Of a stretch of DNA of 15,195 nucleotides, positions 1 through 6,181 are shown piece by piece. A model generated the notes under the pieces. That model was not told the origin of the DNA. It did not search any database and saw only the letters and a list, made by a program, of their open reading frames with translations. The translations under genes were made by a program, and so were the position numbers. Positions within the stretch are counted from its first letter, which is position 1. Every line of letters begins with the position of its first letter. Origin of the DNA: Chitinophagaceae bacterium (lineage in GTDB: Bacteria > Bacteroidota > Bacteroidia > Chitinophagales > Chitinophagaceae); contig JAEUVL010000265.1 of NCBI GenBank assembly GCA_016786965.1, positions 1 through 15,195 on the forward strand, written 5' to 3'.

Positions 1-788
1 TACAATTTCGGGCGGTGATTATATTTAATAGTGTAGCCTATCCCGAATGTCAGAATTTTGTCATCCTGCTTTACAGGTGCAACCACCACCTTTTCATGTG
101 TATAGGAATAAAGCGCTGTGATAACAAGACCCTTCCACACAGGAAGCTCAATACCCAAGTCTGCCTGCGCCCTGTAGTTACGGCAGTTGTTAAAGGCGGG
201 CTGCCAATACGCATCGTAATACAAGCGCAGTTTTTTATCAAACAGGTAATTCCACCCAGCCATATATAAGGTACCCCGCCACAGCTTTATGAAATTGCTG
301 CCGTCGTATTCGCTAAGATTATAGACAGTTCCTTTAAACCGGCTGGTTTCATACACAGCGCTGGCTGATACTTTCAATATATGAGATGGTTTATTCAGCA
401 ACTGAAAAGTTGCTCCGGCACCACCAAACAAACGGGCATTTATTTTTCGGCGGTAATTAGCTGACAGGTAAAAAATACCGAACGGGTAAAGTCGCTTTTG
501 TGGTTGATAATAAAAATAATTGCGGCTGAAAATATCATTATCTGCCCGGATGGAAGAAAACGATTGATACAAGCTGCTGTTCTGTGATTTAAACACAATA
601 TTTCTTACAGGTGCATACGTGAGGTCCAGCCTGCTTCTTACAGTTAGTATGTTCACATTACCTTGCTGGTAGTTCCCTGTCAGTGTGGCCCTCAGTTGAA
701 ACTGCACAGTATCGCTCTCATTGAGTTGGGCTATACTGGTTGCCCAACTCAATGAAAGGGATAGGAAAAAAATGTATTGTCTGATCAT
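1..788 (-). CDS. DUF481-like outer-membrane beta-barrel protein (3' end at or just beyond window edge)
   Basis: Reading leftward from an ATG at 788, the frame stays open to base 1, giving 262 complete codons. The two bases left over are TA, so the next codon is TAN and could be the stop. The protein starts with a signal peptide (hydrophobic FFLSLSLSW core, likely cleavage after ATSIA, mature end QLNES). The rest is rich in alternating aromatic/polar strands (for example GIFYLSANY, LRLYYDAYW, LVITALYSYT). An early GNYQQGN segment resembles the start of DUF481/YdiY-like barrels. Near the end, ILTFGIGYTIKY looks like a C-terminal beta-signal strand, which fits a protein ending close to the edge. 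The ATG lies 1 bp after the stop of the DJ-1/hydrolase gene, so the two are probably co-transcribed. The DUF481 assignment is by pattern only; another small outer-membrane barrel family is possible. Substrate and role are unknown. Confidence 0.72.
   Translation of the reverse strand, partial: MIRQYIFFLSLSLSWATSIAQLNESDTVQFQLRATLTGNYQQGNVNILTVRSRLDLTYAPVRNIVFKSQNSSLYQSFSSIRADNDIFSRNYFYYQPQKRLYPFGIFYLSANYRRKINARLFGGAGATFQLLNKPSHILKVSASAVYETSRFKGTVYNLSEYDGSNFIKLWRGTLYMAGWNYLFDKKLRLYYDAYWQPAFNNCRNYRAQADLGIELPVWKGLVITALYSYTHEKVVVAPVKQDDKILTFGIGYTIKYNHRPKL
718..755 (-). repeat. Perfect 14-bp inverted repeat inside the signal-peptide coding region
   Basis: TCATTGAGTTGGGC at 718-731 is the exact reverse complement of GCCCAACTCAATGA at 742-755, separated by 10 bases. 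In the leftward mRNA this would form a stable 14-bp hairpin starting about 33 nt after the start codon. It covers codons 12-24 (SLSWATSIAQLNE), across the predicted signal-peptide cleavage site. There is no T-run after it on either strand, so it is not a simple intrinsic terminator. A role in translation or mRNA stability is inference. Confidence 0.7.
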
Positions 789-789
789 T

Positions 790-2301
790 TTACTTTATAG
801 TCGTCAGGATGTTTAAAAACTCTCCTGGCTGCACTACAAATGGCAGGTGCGAGGTGCTCATGGTAAAGGTTTGCCTGAAAGTGCCATTATTTTTAACCAT
901 TTGCTTTTGCAATTCATAACCCACAGCCAGATCGTTAGTAGTGTGTATATAATACTTCTTCACTTTGCCAAATCTGGCTGGTGTGAGTACCAGTTTTTCC
1001 ATCATCGGCTTTGTTGGTTCTTCTTTATGATATTTTACCAGCGCCTCTTTCATATAAGCGGGGCAGTCGCCACATATTGCATCTGGTATGACTTCCTTTT
1101 TTATAGTCGCCGCTGTTTTATCTTCATTCAGTTGAAAAGCCGGCCCCACTTTGCTTTGAGCGTCTTTATATGAAAGGTCCAGCATGTTTTGTCCATTGGC
1201 GGGAACATAAGCACTTACATAAACCAGTTTGTCTATTTTGGCGGGAATGTTTTCTGCCACTTGTGAAATAACAATACCCGCCATACTATGTCCTACTAAT
1301 ATTACTTTACCAGGTTGTGCATTCACCGCATCCGTAACAGTTTTTACATACTCTTTCAATGATACTTTGTTGGCTGCTGTAAGATCGATTCCATGTGCAG
1401 GAAGGTTCACCACCACTACATTGGCTTTCTTTGCGAGGTCATTACGCACAAAACCCCAGGCACTTTCATCTGCAAATGCGCCATGCACCAACACATAAGT
1501 GGGATAACGTTTCCTGTCCTCCTCCAATGCTTTGACTACCAGTTCTGCGGCGGCGGCCCCACTGTTTTGCTGCTGACCTGTGATCAAATTGCCATCCCGT
1601 ACAGCAAATGCAGAAAAAGGTGCACCCGTTACAAATTTGCTGTTGGGCATTTTGCGTGCCTCGTCTTCTATCCGGAAGGGCTGAATCTTCATGCCTACAT
1701 AATTATCGGCGTACTGTTCTTCACTGCTGGCAAAGCCGGTCCATTTTTTTCCTTCCACTAAAAACTTACCATTGGGCAGTTTTGTTTTAAGTAAAATGCA
1801 GGTACCATGGCAAATAGCTGCTGTTGGTTTGCCCGTCAGGTAAAAGTCCACGAAGAATTTATGCAATGCTGTATTGTCGATAAAAGTGTACATAGGCCCT
1901 TGTCCGCCACAAATAAAAATAGCTTTGTAATCATTGGGATTCACGGTGGAGAGCTTTAATGTATTTTTCACTAATGCCATTTTAGTTTCATCTTTTTTGA
2001 ATCCTAAGGAAACATAGTCAAACGCTGCATACTTGCTGTCATCTTCCGGGTCGCTGAAACCATCGAATTTTATTTCGCCTCCATCGGGGCTGGCAATATC
2101 AATGGTATAGCCTGCTTCCGAAAAAACCCAGTAGGGATGTGTTACTTCAGCATACCAGGCACCAATAGGCCAACCAGTTTGCTTGCTGACAGAAGGGTTG
2201 GAAGCAATCATTAATATTTTTCCATTGTTACCAGCATTGTGTTGTGCCTGAAGCCCAATTGTTGCCAGGCAAAAAAGAAAAGAGATAGCTACTTTTTTCA
2301 T
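790..2301 (-). CDS. Secreted two-domain protein: DJ-1/PfpI (Hsp31-like) domain fused to alpha/beta hydrolase
   Basis: 503 aa from the ATG at 2301, chosen because it opens a classic signal peptide (MKKVAISFLF... ending LQAQ). An upstream in-frame ATG at 2358 would put 19 non-hydrophobic residues in front. Residues about 27-262 form a DJ-1/PfpI domain of the Hsp31-like kind: TGWPIGAWYAEVTHP with acidic E52, an ASPDGG motif at 70-75, the CGGQGPMY loop, and nucleophile-elbow Cys164-His165 in AAICHGTC. From about 268 a complete alpha/beta hydrolase follows: oxyanion strand YVLVHGAF, nucleophile Ser339 in GHSMAG, probable acid Asp457, His485 in TSHLPF. The second half resembles EstC/salicylate-esterase-type hydrolases. 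Each half is family-sized and joined with almost no linker. The signal peptide places it in the periplasm or outside. It is divergent from an HxlR-type regulator and 1 bp upstream of a beta-barrel gene. DJ-1-type members act in aldehyde/glyoxal detoxification or as chaperones or proteases; the true substrate cannot be read here. Confidence 0.88.
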   Translation of the reverse strand: MKKVAISFLFCLATIGLQAQHNAGNNGKILMIASNPSVSKQTGWPIGAWYAEVTHPYWVFSEAGYTIDIASPDGGEIKFDGFSDPEDDSKYAAFDYVSLGFKKDETKMALVKNTLKLSTVNPNDYKAIFICGGQGPMYTFIDNTALHKFFVDFYLTGKPTAAICHGTCILLKTKLPNGKFLVEGKKWTGFASSEEQYADNYVGMKIQPFRIEDEARKMPNSKFVTGAPFSAFAVRDGNLITGQQQNSGAAAAELVVKALEEDRKRYPTYVLVHGAFADESAWGFVRNDLAKKANVVVVNLPAHGIDLTAANKVSLKEYVKTVTDAVNAQPGKVILVGHSMAGIVISQVAENIPAKIDKLVYVSAYVPANGQNMLDLSYKDAQSKVGPAFQLNEDKTAATIKKEVIPDAICGDCPAYMKEALVKYHKEEPTKPMMEKLVLTPARFGKVKKYYIHTTNDLAVGYELQKQMVKNNGTFRQTFTMSTSHLPFVVQPGEFLNILTTIK

Positions 2302-2302
2302 A

Positions 2303-2329
2303 ATTGATTTTTGTTGTGCAAAAATCAAT
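2303..2329. promoter_or_regulatory. Perfect 11-bp inverted repeat abutting the start codon of the DJ-1/hydrolase gene
   Basis: ATTGATTTTTG (2303-2313) and CAAAAATCAAT (2319-2329) are exact reverse complements with a 5-base spacer. On the leftward transcript the hairpin would end one base before the ATG at 2301 and cover the whole ribosome-binding region. At DNA level it has the size and symmetry of a dimeric repressor site. It is either an operator for the adjacent HxlR-type regulator, a translation-blocking hairpin, or both; that choice is inference. Confidence 0.55.
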
Positions 2330-2370
2330 AGGTTATTATCCTTTCCCATGTACAGCACAGAAAAGGCTGC

Positions 2371-2390
2371 AACGAACTTTTTGGTTCGTT
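2371..2390. promoter_or_regulatory. Perfect 7-bp dyad (AACGAAC-N6-GTTCGTT) upstream of the HxlR-type regulator: candidate operator
   Basis: AACGAAC at 2371-2377 and GTTCGTT at 2384-2390 are exact reverse complements separated by six bases, centred 26 bp upstream of the regulator's ATG. TTATTTGTA at 2389-2397 just after it is a weak match to the Bacteroidota -7 element, so a bound protein would cover the probable promoter. The 20-bp overall length suits a winged-helix dimer. Autoregulation and control of the divergent gene are inferred. Confidence 0.5.
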
Positions 2391-2406
2391 ATTTGTAATT
2401 TTAAGT

Positions 2407-2793
2407 ATGCCCGATGTAATTATTAAGAACAACCGATTTTATAACCCTGTAGATTATATATTGCAACAGATTGGTGGAACCTGGAAGGCACCTGTGCTAT
2501 GGCGGTTAAGAATAAAGACCTTTCGCTATTCCGAGTTGGAAAAAGATATTCCACACATTAGTCAGAAAATGCTGACCAAAACACTGCGGGAGCTGGAAGC
2601 AGATGGACTGGTTGACAAAAAGACCTTTGCAAAAGTTCCGCCACACACAGAATACTCTCTTACTTCCAAAGGGAAACAGGTAGTTGTCCTTATTGAGTCT
2701 ATACGCAACCTGGGGCTTGAGCTGATGAAAAAAGAAGGAATTGATTATTTAGCCATGATAAAAGAAGAAAAGAAAAATGAGCGTAAAAAATAG
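2407..2793 (+). CDS. HxlR-family winged-helix transcriptional regulator, cysteine-free
   Basis: 128 aa, the usual size for HxlR proteins. The diagnostic blocks appear in order: NPVDYILQQIGGTWKAPVLWRL (residues 13-34), then RYSELEKDIPHISQKMLTKTLREL with the recognition helix, then the wing and ending EADGLVDKKTFAKVPPHTEYSLTSKGK. HxlR proteins normally carry a Cys-Pro pair in the first block, and in YodB/HypR that Cys senses quinones or disulfide stress. Here the position is Asn13 and the whole protein has no Cys, so classic thiol sensing is not possible. The C-terminus is very basic (KEEKKNERKK). The gene is divergent from the DJ-1/hydrolase gene, with a palindrome directly upstream, which suggests it controls that gene and itself. 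Its last 17 nt overlap the next gene in another frame. Family assignment is firm; the inducer is unknown. Confidence 0.93.
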   Translation: MPDVIIKNNRFYNPVDYILQQIGGTWKAPVLWRLRIKTFRYSELEKDIPHISQKMLTKTLRELEADGLVDKKTFAKVPPHTEYSLTSKGKQVVVLIESIRNLGLELMKKEGIDYLAMIKEEKKNERKK

Positions 2794-3394
2794 TGGTTAT
2801 CTTTTTATCCTGTTTGTCCTGTTTATCTTTTCATCCTGTGCCGTCAGCAAAAATCCATTGCGCAGGCAGGTAAAGCAATTGCAGAAAGGCGTCATTAAAG
2901 ATGATACCAGCTACGTGTATGCTCTTCCTTTTGATGAAGGCAAAAGCTTCCGGGTGATACAGGGCTATTTCAGCCGATTTACACATAAAGAAAGGGCAGC
3001 ACTCGATTTCAACATGAAAAGAGGTACCCGTATAACGGCTGCCCGGGAAGGAGTAGTAGTCCGGGTAAAAGAGGATGGTACACTTGGCGGGCTGAATAAA
3101 AAATACCGTTCGCATGGCAATAATATTATCATCCAACACCCGGATGGCTCCAGGGCAGGGTACTGGCATATACAATATAATGGTGCCGTCGTCAATGTAG
3201 GTGATTCGGTACAAAAAGGACAATTGATTGCTTATAGCGGAAAAACTGGTTATGCTTTTGTTCCGCACCTTCACTTTCTTGTTTGGAGATCAGGCGGCGG
3301 GCAATGGCAGCAGGTACCCACCCGGTTTCAGACCTCGAAAGGAATAAAGTATTTACGAAGCTGGAAAAAGTATCGCAACGACCGGCCCAACTGA
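2777..3394 (+). CDS. M23-family metallopeptidase, lipoprotein
   Basis: 205 aa. The N-terminus has a hydrophobic stretch (LFILFVLFIF) and a lipobox-like FSSC with Cys21, so it is probably a lipid-anchored envelope protein. Residues about 60-170 form an M23 (lysostaphin/LytM-type) domain: zinc ligands His70 and Asp77 (HKERAALDF), AAREGVVV at 88-95, the GNNIIIQH strand, YWHI with His131, VGDSVQKGQLIAYSG, and the HLH motif with His164 and His166. All expected metal and catalytic residues are present, so it should be an active peptidoglycan endopeptidase; the cross-link cleaved cannot be told. The ATG overlaps the regulator gene by 17 nt and follows an A-rich leader, pointing to co-transcription. 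pnuC follows after 26 bp. The link to the regulator's function is unclear and may reflect only operon packing. Confidence 0.9.
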   Translation: MSVKNSGYLFILFVLFIFSSCAVSKNPLRRQVKQLQKGVIKDDTSYVYALPFDEGKSFRVIQGYFSRFTHKERAALDFNMKRGTRITAAREGVVVRVKEDGTLGGLNKKYRSHGNNIIIQHPDGSRAGYWHIQYNGAVVNVGDSVQKGQLIAYSGKTGYAFVPHLHFLVWRSGGGQWQQVPTRFQTSKGIKYLRSWKKYRNDRPN

Positions 3395-3420
3395 TTTACA
3401 TTTGATAAAATACATTTTCC

Positions 3421-4029
3421 TTGCACGATCTCACTCAGCAATTTATATCTGGCATGAAGAATACTTCCTGGCAGGAATTTGTTGCCGTATTCTTCGGTAT
3501 CATTAGTGTTCTTTTCTCCAGAAAAGAAAATGTACTCGTTTATCCCACAGGTATTATCAATACAGTTCTCTATACCTGGTTCTGTTTTAGCTGGTGGAGC
3601 CTGTACGCTGAAGGAAGCCTGAATTTCTATTATACCATCATGAGTATTTATGGTTGGTATGTATGGACAAGAAAAAAAGAAGGTGCGGTTCTGGCCATTT
3701 CATACAATTCTAAGAAAGATTGGATCATAAGCCTCTCATTTTTTGCACTATCGTGGGCTTTGTTATTCTTCATTTTAAAACAATACACCAATAGTTCGGT
3801 GCCGCTTGCAGATTCCTTTGCCTCGGCTGCCGCCTATACAGGTATGTGGCAAATGACCCGCAAAAAAGTAGAAAACTGGATATGGTGGATCATTACCAAT
3901 ATAGTCTCTGTTCCTTTATATTTTTATAAAGGGGCTGTATTTACCAGTGTACAATATGTTGTTTTTCTTATCTTGGCAATACTGGGATTGGTTGAATGGA
4001 TCAAAAAAACCAAAAAGCAAAATGCTTAA
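3421..4029 (+). CDS. pnuC: PnuC-family nicotinamide riboside/NMN transporter
   Basis: 202 aa from a TTG start. The family signatures are clear: EFVAVFFGIISVLFSRKENVLVYPTG (19-44), NFYYTIMSIYGWYVW (68-82) and ENWIWWIITNIVSVPLYFYKG (151-171). Six or seven hydrophobic segments fit the seven-helix PnuC fold. TTG at 3421 is preferred over the ATG at 3454 because related PnuC proteins usually carry about ten residues before the first conserved block, and an in-frame stop at 3406-3408 prevents any longer start. If the ATG is right, the protein is 191 aa. PnuC imports nicotinamide riboside by facilitated diffusion, and uptake is driven by phosphorylation inside the cell. The kinase needed for that starts 8 nt before the pnuC stop, which supports nicotinamide riboside rather than thiamin or riboflavin as cargo. 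No riboswitch fits in the 26-bp leader. Confidence 0.93.
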   Translation: MHDLTQQFISGMKNTSWQEFVAVFFGIISVLFSRKENVLVYPTGIINTVLYTWFCFSWWSLYAEGSLNFYYTIMSIYGWYVWTRKKEGAVLAISYNSKKDWIISLSFFALSWALLFFILKQYTNSSVPLADSFASAAAYTGMWQMTRKKVENWIWWIITNIVSVPLYFYKGAVFTSVQYVVFLILAILGLVEWIKKTKKQNA

Positions 4030-4579
4030 AAAGATAGTCATCATCGGCCCCGAGAGCACCGGCAAAAGCACTTTGTGTGAGCAACTGGCGCAACATTACG
4101 AAACCACCTGGTGTCCGGAGTTTGCCCGTGAGTACTTATTGAGCAATGGTACCAGCTACGAATTTGATGACCTGCTCACAATTGCTAAAGGTCAGTTGGC
4201 CCTGGAAGATGAGTATGCTGCGCAACTGGAAACTAACTCCCTTCCCATGCTGGAAGCAGGCGGCCACCTGCCTCTTTTTATTGATACTGATATGTATGTA
4301 ATGAAGGTATGGTGTGAATTTGTATTCAATAAATGCCATCGCTTTATTCTGGATGAAATACTGACCAGGCAATACGATCTGTACCTTCTGTGTAATATTG
4401 ATCTGCCCTGGGTAGCTGATGAACTGCGGGAATATCCCGACCTGCACACCCGCAAAAAACTCTATTCCATCTATAAAGACATTATGATAAATCAGCCCGT
4501 GCCCTGGGTAGATATCAGCGGCGGGTATGAGGAAAGATTGGCAAAAGCGATCAGGGCTGTTAACAAGATACTGGTATAG
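4022..4579 (+). CDS. NadR-type ribosylnicotinamide kinase (AAA/P-loop ATPase)
   Basis: 185 aa from the ATG at 4022, which overlaps the end of pnuC by 8 nt (translational coupling likely). An upstream ATG at 3947 lies deep inside pnuC and would add 25 residues before the P-loop, so it was not used. The protein opens with Walker A GPESTGKST (9-17). CPEFAREYL (31-39), FIDTDMYVMKVW (86-97) and LCNIDLPWVADELREYPD (123-140) match the kinase half of NadR. Neither the adenylyltransferase domain nor the DNA-binding domain of enterobacterial NadR is present. It should phosphorylate imported nicotinamide riboside to NMN, trapping it for NAD synthesis; the adenylyltransferase must be encoded elsewhere. 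It converges on mtgA with only 6 bp between the stops, leaving no room for a separate terminator. Confidence 0.9.
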   Translation: MLKKIVIIGPESTGKSTLCEQLAQHYETTWCPEFAREYLLSNGTSYEFDDLLTIAKGQLALEDEYAAQLETNSLPMLEAGGHLPLFIDTDMYVMKVWCEFVFNKCHRFILDEILTRQYDLYLLCNIDLPWVADELREYPDLHTRKKLYSIYKDIMINQPVPWVDISGGYEERLAKAIRAVNKILV

Positions 4580-4585
4580 TTCTCA

Positions 4586-5530
4586 CTATTTTTTTAGCAC
4601 CTGCGTCCCTATTATATCCTGTATATCTTCATCCGATTCAATATTATTCATCTGCGTTATGATCCATCCTGATTTGGATGCTACAAAAGAAGAGAGCGGT
4701 TTTACCGTGTATCTTTTGGGGCTGGGAAAGCAAGCTGCTATCTGTGCTGCTTCTTGCCGGCTTAATGCAGATGCCGGCTTATCAAAATAAGACTGAGCTG
4801 CCGCTTCTATTCCAAAAATACCATCGCCCATTTCAATACAATTAAGATATACATCCAGTATACGTTGCTTACCCCAGATATTCTCTATCATAAAAGTGAA
4901 ATAGCCTTCCAGTCCTTTACGGAAATAACTTTTCCCCTGCCACAGGAAAACATTCTTGGCCACCTGCTGACTGATGGTGCTGGCCCCTGCCCCCGGTGGT
5001 ATCTTCTTCGTTTTGCTTCTTTTCTTTTTGGAGGGATTCAGGCTTTTCTTGATGGCATTCCAGTCAAACCCGTTATGGTCTGGAAACAACTGGTCTTCAC
5101 CCGATATTACCGCCAATTTTGCATTGTAAGATATACTGTTGAAACCTACATAGTCTCTTTTCAATCCATGTCCGGATACCCAGCTGCTTAGTTGTGTAAG
5201 GGTAACCGGCGGGTTGATCCATTTTAATAAAAAAATATATGCCAGCGTAACAGCATGGGCGTAGATCAGGAAGCGGAACGCCTTTGTGACTATGTTGCTG
5301 ATAAGTTTATTTTTCCTCCAGCGAACTATATACCCGATAATCAATGCTGTAATGATAAGAAGCGCCACCACCAGTTTTATCCGGGTCGTTTTCCCATCAG
5401 GCATATGGGCCGTTACTTTAAAGAAAAAGTAAATCACAAACAGGACTTGTATGATCAGGCTGATCAAAACAATTCTTTTTAACCAAAGACGGACTGGTGA
5501 AGATGGTTTGCCTGTTGTTTTTTTAGCCAT
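4586..5530 (-). CDS. mtgA: Monofunctional peptidoglycan glycosyltransferase (MtgA-type, GT51)
   Basis: 314 aa. All GT51 motifs are present: VISGEDQLFPDHNGFDW with catalytic Glu145, GASTISQQVAKNVFLW (182-197), RKGLE (204-208), and RILDVYLNCIEMGDGIFGIEAAAQSYF (223-249) with the second conserved Glu233. No transpeptidase domain follows, so it polymerises lipid II into glycan strands without cross-linking. E. coli MtgA is about 240 aa with one N-terminal helix; here three hydrophobic segments (about 18-38, 52-69, 84-103) precede the catalytic domain. A short Lys-rich loop (PSKKKRSKTKK) sits between motifs I and II. The start is 15 bp after the stop of the LysE-family gene, so the two probably share a transcript. 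No Shine-Dalgarno is seen. Confidence 0.93.
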   Translation of the reverse strand: MAKKTTGKPSSPVRLWLKRIVLISLIIQVLFVIYFFFKVTAHMPDGKTTRIKLVVALLIITALIIGYIVRWRKNKLISNIVTKAFRFLIYAHAVTLAYIFLLKWINPPVTLTQLSSWVSGHGLKRDYVGFNSISYNAKLAVISGEDQLFPDHNGFDWNAIKKSLNPSKKKRSKTKKIPPGAGASTISQQVAKNVFLWQGKSYFRKGLEGYFTFMIENIWGKQRILDVYLNCIEMGDGIFGIEAAAQSYFDKPASALSRQEAAQIAACFPSPKRYTVKPLSSFVASKSGWIITQMNNIESDEDIQDIIGTQVLKK

Positions 5531-5545
5531 GACGCTGCAAAATAA

Positions 5546-6181
5546 TTATTTCAGTTTGTCTGCATAAAAAATCAATCCCCAAAGAAGTACAGCGCCAAAG
5601 CCAATCAATATAATTCCGTTTACCCGGTTTATGATATGAATATTGTGCGGTGTCAGGCGGTTACGGATCTTTCCTGCCATCAGCACTTTTGCCACATCGG
5701 CCAGCAGGGCAATGAGCAAACAGGTAGAATATACCACTAATTTGTACTGAGAAGAGAAAAGGATCAGCGATGAAGAGATGGTGATCCACAAAATAATAAC
5801 AGCCGGGTTTAGCAGATTCATAAAAAAGCCAGATAAAGATATTTTGGCAAGGTCTCTTTTGCGGTGTTTGAACACTTGCTTTCCGGCTTCGTTCACTTTT
5901 ACTTTTTTAAAAAAAAGAAAGAAAATGCCCATAGAAACAAGGAATATGCTTCCGGCGATACCAATTTGCTTTTCATAAACCCGAAGGCTGCGGAATAGCT
6001 CCGTAAATACATTTGCCACCAATACCAGAGTCACATCACTCATAAAGATGCCGGCCGCAAAGGCCATTCCTCCTCTTGGTCCGTTATTGAGGCTTTGTTT
6101 AATGACAGAAAATAGTGCCGGCCCCACGGAGATGCTTAGTAATAAGCCAAGTGTGATTCCTTTTAATAATGCTTCAGACAT
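5546..6181 (-). CDS. LysE-family amino-acid/metabolite exporter
   Basis: 211 aa with six hydrophobic segments at about 4-26, 38-62, 72-92, 113-137, 147-169 and 186-206, and a basic loop (KHRKRD) between the third and fourth, as in LysE/RhtB/ArgO transporters. Family hallmarks are SVGPALFSVIKQSL near the N-terminus, GGMAFAAGIFMSDV, and MNLLNPAVIILW (121-132) with the conserved Asn-Pro. It sits in the inner membrane and exports small amino-acid-like molecules; the substrate cannot be predicted at this level. It is the first gene of a probable two-gene unit with mtgA. The physiological link to cell-wall synthesis is unclear. Confidence 0.9.
   Translation of the reverse strand: MSEALLKGITLGLLLSISVGPALFSVIKQSLNNGPRGGMAFAAGIFMSDVTLVLVANVFTELFRSLRVYEKQIGIAGSIFLVSMGIFFLFFKKVKVNEAGKQVFKHRKRDLAKISLSGFFMNLLNPAVIILWITISSSLILFSSQYKLVVYSTCLLIALLADVAKVLMAGKIRNRLTPHNIHIINRVNGIILIGFGAVLLWGLIFYADKLK

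Noticed and set aside
15..269. Open rightward frame of 84 codons
   Set aside because: It lies wholly inside the opposite-strand DUF481-like gene and the peptide resembles no known family; it is a shadow frame.
2302..2358. Upstream ATG at 2358 for the DJ-1/hydrolase gene
   Set aside because: The 19 extra residues would precede a textbook signal peptide and their codons would run through both arms of the 11-bp palindrome.
3947..4021. Upstream in-frame ATG that would lengthen the ribosylnicotinamide kinase by 25 residues
   Set aside because: The extension runs through pnuC, and in the NadR kinase family the P-loop comes within about ten residues of the start.
4570..4600. Bidirectional terminator between the kinase gene and mtgA
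   Set aside because: The gap is 6 bp and no GC stem with a T-run is present; the T-run at about 4589-4595 has no hairpin before it.
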